NCBI GenBank assembly: GCA_019279435.1
Contig: JAAALK010000086.1
Span: 22,427,913 to 22,491,912 of the forward strand
Direction: 5' to 3'
DNA: 64,000 bases
From: Zizania palustris
Taxonomy: Eukaryota; Streptophyta; Magnoliopsida; Poales; Poaceae
Positions 11,616-24,724 of the stretch are shown here, piece after piece. The notes below the pieces were generated by a model. That model was not told the origin of the DNA. It worked only from the letters and a program-made list of their open reading frames with translations, and did not search any database. How positions within the stretch are numbered: the first letter of the stretch is position 1; every line of letters starts with the position of its first letter. Position numbers and translations under genes: made by a program.

Positions 11616-11623
11616 CTAGAGGT

Positions 11624-12277
11624 TAGCTGCTGCTTCTGCTGGAGGTACGAGCTGGCGCGACGTACGTGAATATTTTGCCTGCTCTAGTGAGTGATTAGCG
11701 AGCTAGTGGAAGATCGATTCGGTGGTAGTATGTATCCACGGGCTCACTTATTAGCCGGATCTTGCGATCGTTATTACTCCCGTCTTATAGACAATACTTA
11801 TAGACAATAATCAATCTGGTACTGGTTTGGTTTGAGCCGTCTAAGTTTTTTATACTTGGCAGATACTGATTGAAATCCCGGTGCGTCGATTCTGTTGTCG
11901 GATCCCCTGTTATTACTTATTACGAATGCGCCGTGCGTGTCTGTTGCTCGCCTAACAAACGGCTCCATGTGCAGGTTGTTTAATGGCTTGCTTTGACACG
12001 GAAAAACGGAAGACAAGGACCTGAATCCATTCGTTGCGACCCTCGTGGTACTATTGCAACGTTAACTGTAAGGGAAATTTTACGTAGTAGATATCATAAT
12101 TTTTTGTATTAATTTTAATACTAATTTTGATACAAAGGTAAAAGCACTATAATAATTTCTAACGATTAACGTTGAGTTCACTAGTCCAGACTTCTCATGT
12201 TTCAGTCTCGACTCACTAAACGATGGCGCCAACACCTTGGCGATGATGACTCGCGGTTACTAAATGACTATGATTTA
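11624..12277. other. Intergenic spacer
   Basis: No gene or structured repeat was recognised. Confidence 0.4.
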
Positions 12278-12600
12278 GGGTGTGTTTGGTTTTCCTGTGA
12301 ATAACTGAAAGTTGTTTGGTTCAAGCTACTATAAAAAAACTGTTGTAAGTTGTCTGTTGTGAAAAATAAAGTCGCTTGATTGAAACTACTGTGAGCTGAT
12401 TATTTTTTATAACTGACATAATTTTCATCATTATAATATTTCATACATATATATAAGTACGAAACGGTCAACATTGATACAACTAAATAACTGAAAAATA
12501 TATTATATAAATAGAAAAGTTTATAGTTCATCTCATAATATAACCGACGACCATATTGTTATATATTTCATAAAACCGTACAATTCAATACAAACCATAA
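12278..12600. mobile_element. MITE family B, 5' portion
   Basis: Begins gggtgtgtttggttttcc and parallels the fuller copy at 16182 for about 300 bp, sharing ctgttgtgaaaaa, cataattttcatcattataatat and aactaaataactg. It then diverges, so the right end is lost or unrecognisable. Non-coding. Confidence 0.6.
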
Positions 12601-13074
12601 TAATGTTATAATTATGTTAGATCAATCCTTACTCTAGTGCGTGAAATTCCACTGATCAAACACACGAGAGGATGGGTAAATATATTTTCATATAATTCTA
12701 ATATTTTTGCACCGGAAAGGTGGACCACCACCCATGGCGTACCCACCGCCCACACGCGCCGCGGGCCCACCGGACACAGCGACGTCGAACCGGTTCGGCC
12801 CGTTTGCTTGCACGGTCACTTTCACACTACGGCTGCGCGCCTCCCGTGAGTCCGTGACCTTTTTGGCTCAGGTATGCTCTCACTGACACGTGGGTCCCAT
12901 CCTGCACTTTCCGGATCTTTTGCATTGCACCTAGGCAACTTGCCGCCATGCGCCAATAATTCTCTTAGATTGTAATTAATGGTTTAGGTAGAAAGTAATA
13001 CTAAAGTTAAGATTCACTTAATTTTCTACTCCCTCCTAAACTCATTGAGGATAGTAAAATTTCCTTTTAATTCA
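12601..13074. other. Intergenic spacer
   Basis: Mixed composition; a GC-rich island at 12720-12870 has no recognisable product. Confidence 0.4.
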
Positions 13075-13385
13075 AATACAAATATTCAAATTTAATTATA
13101 GCAACATAATCATCTATCATATTAAAAAATAGGGACATAATCATCTATCATATTTCAATATTCAAAATTTTAAATCTAAATACAAATATTTAAATTTAAA
13201 TACATGAATAAAATCGTCTATCGTATTAAACAATAGGAACATAATCATCTATCATATTTAAATATTCAAAATTTTAAATACAAATACAAATATTCAAATT
13301 TAAATATAGATACATAACCATCTAAACAACAATAACATAATTATCTATCATATTTAAATGTAAATACAAATTTTTAAATTTAAAC
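13075..13385. repeat. Degenerate AT-rich repeat cluster
   Basis: The phrase cataatcatctatcatatt recurs (near 13107, 13136, 13240 and a variant near 13337). It alternates with aaatattcaaaattttaaat and aaatacaaatattcaaattt. The spacing is irregular and units are diverged, so this is a decayed minisatellite-like array. No coding capacity. Confidence 0.6.
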
Positions 13386-16181
13386 AAGCTAGAAGCGCGT
13401 GCGCGCACATGGCGCGAATGAGAGTCAAGATAAGGACCTTTAGTGGCCTATTTTGAAAGCCCTCCTATTTTTAATATTTTTGAGAGCCAAATAGGATCTT
13501 GTTAGATCTCGATTTTCCACACGGGCTCTCAAAAATGAGTTTAAGTTCTCAAATAGGGGCATGTTGGAGTTGTTCTTAGTACTCACTACCTGTTCGCGTC
13601 ACAATATTAATTTCTTATTAATGATATGCACCTTTAATTTGTCTTTTACTCTCGTTACTATTTTTAATACAATTTTTTTGTGTCGTTCTGTGCATCGTAT
13701 CTGAGATGTTTGGCAGTAGAATCACTACAAGATTTCACGTAGACGCTCCAAAAACTAAAAACTAAAATTAATCGTGACGGAGACATTAGATCCACACGGC
13801 TCTAAATGCAGGACGGGTGTCCCGAAAACTTTGTTTGCGTCGCGGATCAGACAAAGCAAATTAAGGACCACCGGGACACATGAGCATGTCCTGATCTACA
13901 AGGCTACAAGTCGAACGTTTCAACTGCACCACCCTCTAGGCTAGCTAGCTAGAGAGTGCGTATCACACAAAAACGTCAAACGTGTTCGCCTAAAATATGC
14001 AGGAAGGTGCCCACCAAACAGGCATTTTCTTGTGCCGAGAGCCATTTTTGTGTGTGGTGCTCCTGGTTAGGAACCAAATTCCCCAGATTTTCTAGGAGAC
14101 CGAATTTTCAGATACGGTGGCCCCAGTTTTTTTATAAAGGGGCTGATTCTCTCCTTGTTTGTATATAGTTGAATTTAAATGTTATAATTTTTTTGAGAAA
14201 TTTTATAGTCCTTAAGGAGGTACCAGAAAAATTAACACTGAAAAATGTTGTACCTACCGGTACCTATCATTTTTGGTTTTTTCCTACTTATTATACCTCT
14301 TGTTCATTATATTAGGAGATTTTTATGGTGCCCCTAAAGATCTGTGGACCGTTGATTGTATTTTATCTGATGGTTCAGATTTGATTATAGTTACATACTA
14401 TTTTCTAGGAGGTAACAGGTCACATCTCCTTCCATTTGAAATCATACATGCATAAGGAAGTCGATGTTTTTTTCAATTTGTCATCCATTTAAAATCATGC
14501 GCACATCAGGCATTATTTGATACGTTTCCGTTTATAACATGCAATATCATTAACTTTCTATTTTTCACGTAATCAGATAATACTGTGAAATTATGACCGG
14601 TTAATTTTTTAAAATTTGTGTACGTATGTTTGACGCATATTATAAGATAGAAAATTTTAATTTAATATATATTTTTATAGTAGATATACTTCAATATATC
14701 TATCTTTTTCCTCGGATCCCAATTCCAATTCCCATGCAGGCTGACGGGTATGGATAAAAATGGAGTAGGAAATAATTGACCATCAGGGCATTCACAAGGA
14801 GCAAAATACTGCTATAATTAAATCTATTTTTTTTTAAAAAAACTTGAATTTAAAGCTACAGTAAATAGAGGTCTCGGAAGTTGTTCGGCGATCATCAAAA
14901 TTTCAAATTATTACTAGAGCAAAATCTTAAATTTTTAATAGTTTAATAACTAGTACTAGTTGCATCCACTACCAACTCTTATCGTATAATGACCTAGTCT
15001 TCACCAAGGCAAGTACAAAAAGAACAAGGAGTGTGAAAGGAAATAAGGCAAATATGGAGAAAAAACAGTAAATCATGTTCACCGTGCGCATGAGAGAGGA
15101 GAGAGAAGGGCAGCGACTATAGCCGGTAAAGAAATTAAGAATTAATTTTATTTTTATTGATACTGAGATTTAATTTACCTATTACCTTTTATAGTAAGAT
15201 AGTGGGGACCGTAAGACCCCTTATATTAAAGTCAAGAGTCTCCAGTGTCGACAGTGAAAAGGAAAATCGCAAACAGTGGCCATCCAAGGACGGGATTATG
15301 CTGCAACCGCGAGCTCTTCTGGTTAATTTCCAGCCGTTTGGTAGCTGCTAAGTTCTCTGTAGCTCAACGACCTGTGAAGCTGCGACGAGAACTCGAAATG
15401 CCCGGGGACCATGTGCGTTCCTTTGAACACGACTTTGTTTCAAGTCCATGCCGGCGTCTGAGAGAAGTCTTCCAGCAAAAATAGACTCTTCGAAATATCT
15501 ATATAAAACTGTCAATTCGGTGTGACAGATTTATGCATTAGCCGGCCTGTTATATTGATGTAACCATCTTTCACCTAAATAAAAGTGCCCAAGAAATGAC
15601 AGGCTTAGAACGTCGTGGAGTGCGACTGATGTCCAATAAGGCTGCAACCCATACAATCTCTATCTTCCCTTGTCGCCACGGTCAGCATAGTAACAGTCGA
15701 GCTTCACTGCCTCTGCATGCTGACTAGCTGACTAGCTGAGTATGAATGAGCACAGAAGAGCATCCTGAACCGTCAGTTTTTTTTGTCAAAAAGAGAACCA
15801 AATTTATCAGATCCCCAGGGCGATGGAGCTATGCAACTTTAGACTTTACGCTTACTCGTCATTCTTCACGTCATCGGAGGGAGGAGATGAGCATATTTAA
15901 TTACCGGAAGTCACAGGCGTAATTCTCACTTGCCCCATACAATTGGAGTTGTCTTATTGGCTAATCAAAGCATAGTTATTAGTAGGGGGAGGAAAGGCAG
16001 GTGAGCATGAATCAAGCGTAGAAAATGGTGAGAACAGATGAAATTGTCGGCGTCTTCTGATTGCATGTAGTTATCATGGTCAGCGAAAGAGGGTCGTTGA
16101 CATTGCAATCGTTGCTGACTGACCAAATTCAGGACGGGCTCGCTGGTAGACCGGGCGGTCAAAGTATGAACTATGAATTAA
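13386..16181. other. Long AT-rich intergenic stretch
   Basis: No gene was recognised in almost 2.8 kb. A segment near 14195-14265 (tatagtccttaaggaggtacc ... ggtacctatc) resembles one end of a small DNA element but its partner end was not found. The short open frames lack domains. Confidence 0.4.
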
Positions 16182-16637
16182 GGGTGCGTTATGTTCAGTT
16201 ATAAAAAAACTGCTGTGAGTTATCTGTTGTGAAAAAACTAAAAATCGTTTGGTTGAAGCTGCTATAAAAAAACTATTGTGAACTTATTGTTTTTTATAAC
16301 TTACATAATTTTCATCATTATAATATTCTATATGATGCAACTAAATAACTGGAAAAATATATTAGATAAATAAAAAAGTACATAATTCATCTCATAAAGT
16401 AATCGCCAAATATATATATTATCTCATGAAATAGTACAATGCAAACACCTTGAATTCATGTTATTTAATCTGTACTAAAAATCAGAAAAACATAAAAGCA
16501 GAGTTCAAACTGCTTTCAAATTTGTAGTAGAAAAAAGCTGATTTTTCACAGCAGAAGCAATTTTAGTAAACCCGTTTAGTTCAGCTTCTGTTTTTTCGGA
16601 ACAGAAATAGATTTCAAAAACAGAACCAAACGCACCC
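16182..16637. mobile_element. MITE family B, near full-length
   Basis: About 456 bp. It starts gggtgcgttatgttcag and ends ctgaac-rich sequence closing with ccaaacgcaccc, so the outer ends are imperfect inverted repeats of the gggtgcgttt type. The interior matches the partial copy at 12278. No reliable target duplication was defined. Non-coding. Confidence 0.65.
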
Positions 16638-17473
16638 GAAAGCAGCCTATGTTTTCTACCTGCGAAAAACTGATAGACACCTGTCTGGCTGTCTCTGAAA
16701 AATGAAAAAAGAAAAAGAAAAGAAAAACTGGTACCACGAGATACAAATGCTTTGCAAAGTTGTGATCCACCGACAAGGGAGAGTAATATCACGCACGAAT
16801 TGAATGGCATTTGTTGCTTCCGGGGAGGAGAACGAAACTAAAAAAACAGGTCGCGGCTCCCACGCAGTTAATGTATAGAGCAAACTTTTTTTAGCGGTCC
16901 AATTCGGGAAAACACTGGTGCGAGTGGCGTGAGCTCGAACTCGTCGCATGAGCCACTGACATGCAAGCTGCAAATTGACGGCGAAGCTGCTAGACTAGGC
17001 ATCTATTAGATCCTCACGACCTGACCGACCCAGCGAGGTGCGGATTTTTCACTATTCCGAATCTTCTTATATCTGTAAAAACAGCTATATATAAAATATG
17101 TAACACATGAGTAGTGGAAAATAATCAAACTGTGTAAACTTTGTATTGTTCTTTAAATCTTCCCGTAAAAAACAGAGATTTTTTTCAAATAAAAAGAGAG
17201 GTAAAAAAGGCAAAGCCTCCCCGCTCGTCGGAGCAACGCAGCCGGTGGAGTGACGTCGAGATGGGCCCCAGATGGCAACGGATCCACTAGCCAACACCGC
17301 CACGTGGGCCCCACATGTGGGCCACCACCAACCTCCCACTTAATAAAACCACTTCCCACCCCTGTCTCCCCTTTAAACCACCAATACGAGCACCGTCCGT
17401 GTCGCCTCCCCCCCTCCCCCTCCCCCTCGCCACAGAGACTCCGGCGAGCCGTGTAGCCAGAGGTCGCCGGGCG
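16638..17473. other. Intergenic and FLZ4 promoter and leader
   Basis: From about 17200 the sequence becomes GC- and C-rich with pyrimidine tracts, consistent with a grass 5' leader for the fourth FLZ gene. Confidence 0.45.
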
Positions 17474-19210
17474 ATGGAGTCAGCAGGCGGGAGCGAGAGA
17501 GGTAGCGGCGAGGAGATCACGATCTCCATAGGCGGCGGCGGCGCGTCGGCGGCTGCCTGGGCACGGCTGGTCAGCTCCGGGGTGGAGGACGAGCTCGTGG
17601 GCGCGGGGTTCGGTCGAGGTGGAGAAGGAGCGCGAGGGATGCCGTACGGGCACTTCCTGGATGCGTGCTTCCTGTGCCGGAAGCCGCTCGCCTGCAACCG
17701 CGACATCTACATGTACAGGTATGCCCTTGCCTTGCCCTTCGACGCTGCGGGAGTCTGATTAGCTTTGATGTTACTGCGTAGGAGTAGGACTAGGTTGTGT
17801 ATCTGGTAGTGGTAGGTCCCGTCTCCGGCACTTTTCCGGCGTCATTCGATGCTGTGTTTTTTTCTTGCGAAGAAATTGAAATGTTGCTGCTGATTCAGCT
17901 GCAGCGGTGCAGCCTGCGGGGAAAGTGAGACTCGCTGCATATTTGATATTTCACAGATTTTTTTCTAGTCTGCACTTTTTTTGCGTGTTAGGTAGGTTAT
18001 ATTTTCTACGGCTCTGAGCTAAAGGGGAAGGAATTGGAGCGAGTTCTTTTTCCCTTTCTCCGGATCGGCGTTGGTGCAAACGATGCGTCATTCATGATTC
18101 ATGTCGTGTTTGTACGGGCTCCTCCTTGCTTTTGCACGTGAATATATTAAATTCTTATTGCCTAAATTAATCACGGTGTCTCTTGAGTAGATTGCGGAGT
18201 TACCGATTTACCGCCTGTTTGAATTATCACGGTACCCTTTCTGCATGGTATAATTTCTTAAAAATTGTCAGTTTTTTAAAGATATCTATCTGTTTTTTAG
18301 TGTTAAATTCTTATATTTGAACCATTAACTGATTATCATAAACCCACTTTCATCTATAATCTATTATTTAACATCTGTTTTGAATGGAATGGGTAAGAGG
18401 ACCTAGTTAATAAGCAAATTCGATGGTTTTTTTTGCTGCCTGAATTTCAGTAAAAAGTGTTGTTTTTACTGCTTAGCAGTCAGCAGTGTAAGTTTCTGAC
18501 TGGTGGAGGAATTGAGAAGAACTGTAGCCTGTATATATTTTTTGTTCTGGGATCCTCTGCTTAGTGCTTTCCTTTATAGATTGTGATCTTGTTGTATGAA
18601 GTGGTGGCGGTGCAATAGAATTGTAGAGATCCGTCCTTTTGAATTGATTTTCATGTAAGAAATTTAGTTGTTCATTGATGTTTGGTCACGAGAACTCCCA
18701 AGAAAGTGACCTGGAACCTAACGGGATCTTTCCGAACCTTATATTACCTTGAATTTTGCTGTTAAAGAAAAATGCTTGAATTGGCTTATATAAACCGATG
18801 CTGCAATTTCAACACTATGGTATTCGTCTCATATATGAAGTGTGAGATAGAGAAGTAATATTCATGCATGTATCTAACTAGTGTCGTTAAACAGTGAAAT
18901 ATAATTGTAAGACACGGTTATCACTCGGGTTGATCCTTTTATAGCTACTAGTTATGGTCACATTCATGCCATTTATTTAATATAAGCATGTGTATTGATC
19001 TGACTGATCTTTTGCTTTTGCTTGAGCAGAGGGGATATTCCATTCTGCAGTGAGGAGTGCAGGCTCGAGCAGATTGAAATGGACGATGAGATAGAACGGA
19101 AGGAGAAGAACACCTCCAATAAGGTGGCACCACGTGCCCATTCTCCCAGGGACGTGGAGTCCACTCCTAGGCCTCCCAAGGCTCGCGCCGGCTCGATCCT
19201 CGCCGGGTGA
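17474..19210 (+). CDS. FCS-like zinc finger (FLZ, DUF581) protein 4, two exons
   Basis: Exons 17474-17718 and 19030-19210 give 141 residues across a 1311 bp GT-AG intron. The N-terminal ~60 residues are Gly/Ser/Ala-rich and unlike the other cluster members. The FLZ domain spans about residues 60-97: Cys65-x2-Cys68, then after the intron FCS (Phe87-Cys88-Ser89)...Cys92. A Glu/Lys-rich acidic-basic helix follows (EQIEMDDEIERKEK). The intron splits the Arg codon of IYMYR in phase 2, exactly as in FLZ3. The tail is proline-rich. By family this is a SnRK1-binding adaptor. It is the most divergent of the four and may be an older dispersed member rather than a recent tandem copy. Confidence 0.88.
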
Positions 19211-21699
19211 CAACTGACAAGGAGGAGGAACTCCTCCTCATCAGGGATTGGGCTGCTCGTTTTCCCCGCAAGCCAAGACCAGATCCCAAACTTACCACCA
19301 GAAACTATCACTTAACAGTAACATATATGGGTTTGTGTTTTTTGTTTAAACCCCTTGCACTTTTGGTGTTGTTGTTGTTGTTAAGTGCCTTCCTGGCTTC
19401 CTATATTGGCGATGATGTATAGAGGCGGATGGATAGGAGTTCTGAGCTGTGTTAGTAGGAGTACGTGTTCTTGCTGACCACAGTTTCTTGTGCTGTGTGT
19501 TATCGAGGGGTTTTCTGGTCTTCGTCTTGGGGGTGTTGTGAATTTTCCTGCGTTTAGCTGGCTATGGTGGGAGCCATAAGTTTTTTTCTCCTAGTGAAGC
19601 TGGTGAAACATATGCCTATAGAAGAAATAGACATATGGATGAATGGATCCTTGACTTTTTCATGTATCACCTTATAAGATCTTGTGTGAGCTGTGACAGG
19701 AAGCTCAGTGAAGATCCTGTGTGAGTCATTGCCATGGCTGCTGTCAAGCATGTGCAGTTTATAATAGCACTGCACTACACTACACAGTGAAATGATGCTA
19801 CAAAGTACTTCAACTACAAACAGAAAAAGAATTTCTGGGTCAGATTTGTCAATTTGGCAACTAAATAATCGAGAAGTGTCAGCACGTACAGTCCTGAGCA
19901 AATCTACAGCAGAGCGGGCGTACACACACTCATGGTGCAGGCTAAACGACAGCGTCTCCTCCCAGGCTATACAGTATGGGTATCGCCCCGTTTGACCATT
20001 AGCGTCTACTCGACCTTCGTAGCTCTACTTGTCACTTGACGAGACTCGAGAGGGCTTGTTTTCCTCAGCAGTCCAACGCCGGCAGGGTATCAGACGCACT
20101 GACCTGACCATTGGACGACGCACGTACACCCGTGCAGGCTATTTACTTATTTGGTGCCTCGGCCGGTCGCGAGAGTTGTAGGCTATGCGTGAGCTCTATT
20201 TGTCCGGCACATGGACATGGACTGGCACAACACAGCTCGTTTGACCAGCCGCGCCGTGCTGGCCAACACGTTTAGCCATCTCTATTGGTTATTTGGTTTG
20301 GATGCTTTGATGAGAGCTCACGAGTCACAAGGACGGACGTGGGCGGTGGCAACGCCCCCTTTTTTTACTGTTTTTGCCCGGCCTCCGTTTCGGAAAGTGA
20401 CCAACGAACTAACCAAAAGTTTGGTCACGTTACGTCATCTTCGGTTTGGTGTTACCTTTTAATATTACAAAACATTTGGTTTTTATATTATACATATTTT
20501 GTTTCATATTTGTAAATTTGGTTAAAAAGTCAAACAAAACGGAGAGAATACACTACTTTACATTTTTCTAATAAACTTATGGCTTACGACAACAACAGTA
20601 AATTTCTACATTTGTGGAGACCTGGAGGGGTGAACAAGGGAAAGAAATCTCAGGGCCCAACGTGAGAGCAGCAACGGCTCGAAGGCTGAGCAATAAATAG
20701 GCCGTTGAACTGGGGCCTCATCGTAATTGGACTGTTTCCAAGTCGTTTTCCAGTCCAAAATCCACACAGTTGCACACGGGCCACAGCCGTCAGCTCCCAG
20801 CCGCCCGCCGTTGTCCATCGGCGGTAGCGTGGCGCACGGCGACGACGAGAGGCGGCGGGCCAACGAGATCAGCGGCAGGCGACCGGGCAGGGTGAGGACG
20901 GCTGTAGAGGCATGCACATGTGAACCATGAATGACTGAACGAGTCAAGTGGCGACGAGAGGAAGATAATGAGGCTACGGTTTGCTGAAAATAAAGGGCAG
21001 AGTACTACGACATGACACTGGAAGTAGAGTGCGCGCCCTCAGGCCTCAGCACCCTCTGATGATCTGCTCCTAACTCTATACGGCGGCTATACCATGTTAA
21101 GCCACATATGCTAATTAACTATATATAACAAAAGCTTAAACCGGCGAGAAATGGTAAATAATTCAATTATTCTCCAACAGTTTTAACGTATATCTGATTA
21201 GCTCTTAACTGACAAGGCCTTAGCTCGTCTAACTCGACATCTCTTTAACTTGACATCTCTTGATCTTTATATGTTATAGGTTTGGTTTCTGCCTAGTCTA
21301 TCACAGATTTCTGTTTGATTTATTTTTTCTATCCGCTCCGATTATCTTGTTTAACTTTATATAATCAGCAAATTTAGAATCCAAGGAGTAGTTAGATTCT
21401 AACCATTTCACCGAGTTCCCGTGGTATAGAGCGGTCGTCAGGATCCACATCGCAACAATTAGATATGATTTTCGCTATGGCCAAAGCAACTTCTCAAAAT
21501 CAGATCTCAGGTCGACTGCAATTAAAGCCAAGCTATATTTTTTCTAAGGAGTGGATCCGAATCATAGTAAAGTAAATCTAATCAACTTTAAATATTTCAA
21601 TTCAATTACCGTATGGATTTCGGAATGCAGAACTCTACGGTTCCAAAATTCAGAGCCCAACGGTGCCTACGGTTATCCGCTATCGAAAAGAGCACACGT
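19211..21699. other. FLZ4 3' flank and intergenic DNA
   Basis: Probable 3' untranslated sequence extends to about 19560. The remainder is spacer with no recognised gene. Confidence 0.45.
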
Positions 21700-21708
21700 A
21701 TATGTAAA
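21700..21708. repeat. Target-site duplication of MULE, left copy
   Basis: The 9 bp string atatgtaaa directly abuts the left inverted repeat and is repeated exactly at 25526-25534, as expected for Mutator-like insertion. Confidence 0.9.
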
Positions 21709-22301
21709 GGTTTTTTTTGGATATATGCCATTATAATTTATGTGCATTGCAACTTTGCCATTATAATTCGACTATTTGTACATATGCCATTACAATTTTT
21801 CTCTTGTCTGTACAGTGCCATCTTGTACGCTTTGACCCTTGGTCAGCTCTACCGTAACTGCGCAAAGACCCAAATGCCCTTGAGCCCCACCTACTTCTCT
21901 CCTCTCAGCCTTTTGGCCCTTGTTCTAGACCGATGCGGCAACGCCCCCAAGAACCCTAGCTCGACGGCGGCGACCTCCTAGCGGCGGCGACAAGCTCTTT
22001 CTCCCAGCGGCGTCGACAAGCTTCCTCCTAGCGGCGGCGACAAGCTCTTCTTCAGGTGAACCCTAGCTTGCTTGCTTGTTCTCCATCCTTTCCGTCCCCT
22101 AAAGATGCGGCTAATGGAGTAGCCCCCTAGCTTCATTGACGGAGGGAGCAAAGTCAAGGCGTGTGGCGGTGGCTAATGGAGCAAGCGGAGGTGGATAATC
22201 CCGGCAGAAGTGCTGCAGCAACTTCGCAGCAGGACAGGTATGACACATTCATCTCGGGTACCCCATTAATCCCTGAGACATGTCACATGCTCATGCATTA
22301 G

Positions 22302-24290
22302 TTGAAGCATTCTCTTCTTTTTGTATGGTTGTTGTGTTGTAGGCATGATTTGTTTAATCTAGAGATTAAGGTCGAAGGTTTCTGCTCTAAGCTTGAAAAT
22401 GGTAGAAAATCATACTGTAAGGGGAGTGTTATTAAGTGGGATATTGAGATAGATTCGTTTTCATTCGGTTTGTTGATGACTAGCTTGAGCAGTAAGATCA
22501 AATGGGCGCCTGATCAAGTTGCCACAGTTTGGTATTTTCACAAGTTTATTCATCAGGACGTGCAGATGAGGGATGATGCAGGGATGACTGAAATGTTTGA
22601 GCAGTATAAGTCTGAGATGTGTTGCATACTCATTGTGGCAGTATAAGTTGGAGGAGTTTGGAATAAAGCTCAAACACAACAAGGCATGGTCAGGTATGAA
22701 GGTAGCTCTTGAACAAATACATGGAAGGTATGAAGAAAGTTTCCAACTTCTTTTTAATTGGAAAGCAGAGATAGAATTGTGTAGCCCTGGGTCTATAGTA
22801 CAGATTGACCTATCTGGCCCTTTGAATAAAAGATCCTTCAACAGGATTTTTGTAGCTTTCAAGCCTTGTATAGATGGATTTTTGGCTGGTTGTATACCAT
22901 TTATTGGAGTTGATGCCACTAGTATCAATGGGAAATATACAGGGCAATTGGCTTCTGCTACTAGTGTAGATGGCCACAACTGGTTGTATTATGTTGCTTT
23001 TGCAATTTTTAATTCTAAAACTGAGGACAACTAGACATGGTTCATGCAGAATTTGCATAGGGCAGTTGGGTGTCCTTCTGGCCTAGTAATATGTACAGAT
23101 GCATGTAAGGGTCTAGAGAAAGCTGTAGGTTTAGTTTTCCCTAATGTTGAGAATAGGGAATGTATGAGGCATTTATATGGAAATTTCATGAAGCACTTCT
23201 CTGAAGAGGTGTTCACTGAACATCTATACCCTGCTGCTAGGAGTTACACTGAGGACATGTTTAGATGGCACATGAACAAAATTTTTGAGTTTTCACCACC
23301 AGCCATAGAGTACTTGCAGCAATATCATAATAGGATATGGTATAGGTGTGGTATGTCAGAGGTCAGTAAATGTGACTACCTGACAAATAATGTGTCTGAA
23401 AGTTTCAATAATCAAATTAAGACGATGAAGGGTTTTTTACTCCATGAGTTGGTTGATAGCTTGAGAGAGTTGATCATGGAGAAGAGGAACCTTAGAAGGA
23501 AAATTGCTAGGCAAATGACAGGTGAAATTTTGCCCGGTGTCATCAAGGACCTGAATACAATTAGCCAAAACCTAAAAGTAGTCAAGGTTGCAGTTAGTGA
23601 TGATGACTTTGCTGAGGTGACCATAGTTGATCAATGGAACAACCATAAAAGGCACACAATAGATTTGGCCAGTAGAAATGCTCATGCAGAGAATGACAGT
23701 TGACTGGAAAACCATGTAAGCATGCCTTAGCTTGGATTTTATCCAACAGAGGACTGAAGATTGAAGATTTTGTCCATGAATACTACTCTGTTGCTAGGTT
23801 CAAAGCTGCCTATGCAACCAGAATTGAACCCATGCGAGATAGGTCATAGTGGCCAGAGGTAAATTACTAAGTTTGCATTTATTTTTGTAACTTATGCTAA
23901 ATGATACTTGACTTGTGTTTTTGGTCTACTAAGGTGAATCTTGGCTTTAAAGTCCATCCTCCACTCCTGGAAAGGTCAGCAGGAAGACCTAGAGTCCAAA
24001 GGATTAGAGGCTGTCTGGAGAAAAATGCAACAAAAAAGAAGGTGAAATGCAGGAGATGTGGTGATTTTGGGCACTTCACCAAGACATGTAAGAGGGCAGC
24101 ACCAAAACCTAAGAAGACCCCACTGAAGAAGAAGCTCAAGAAGGTTGCAAGTGCTCCACAACCAAGTGTTGTCAAGAGCCTCTATGAATGGCTTGGGCAA
24201 CCACAACCTTCAAGTCAGCCTATAGGTTCTCAAGGTCCTAAGGCCTCACAAGATGTTGCTACTAGATCTCTTGATCCTGGTTTCATATAG
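22302..24290 (+). pseudogene. MULE transposase (mudrA-like), broken
   Basis: The pieces follow the usual order. An N-terminal MuDR-type region lies at about 22340-22640. The DDE core follows: the first Asp in GVDATSINGKYTG, the second in VICTDACKGL, and the Glu in NNVSESFN, with the CMRHLYGNF motif between them. A SWIM-type zinc finger (LTGKPCKHALAW) comes next, then a basic tail with a CCHC knuckle (CRRCGDFGHFTKTC). Breaks seen: TAG at 23032-23034 where a Trp is expected after GluAspAsn; a frame change near 23685; TGA at 23694-23696 at a second expected Trp; TAG at 23847-23849; and a frame break near 22640. It encodes no full-length protein as it stands. Confidence 0.85.
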
Positions 24291-24724
24291 CATTGCTGAA
24301 GACTATGTCTGTGACTATGTTAGGAGTATTTTGTTGATAGCATGTGACTATGTTAGGAGTATTTTGTGGGATGATGCTATGTATTTTATTGATGGTCTGT
24401 GACAAGTGACCAAAGCTATGTAGGCATGTTGATGGTTTGTGACAAGTGACCAAAACTATGTATGGTCTGTGACTACGCCATTTAACAATGTTTGATCAAA
24501 ATGTAGTTTCCAACGGAGTTGGTTCACTATTGCTATCATAACAATCAACAATTACAATTGATACACTGATATTTTGTCCACAATCAGCCAATAACTATTT
24601 AAAGCATGGGTCCTTAAAGCATTTGTAGCAATACATATCAAGTGACCAATACTTAGTTCACTAATTCTTTCACAATTATAGTTGGTACACTGGATAAGTG
24701 ATCAATGCACTTTCCATAACAGGA

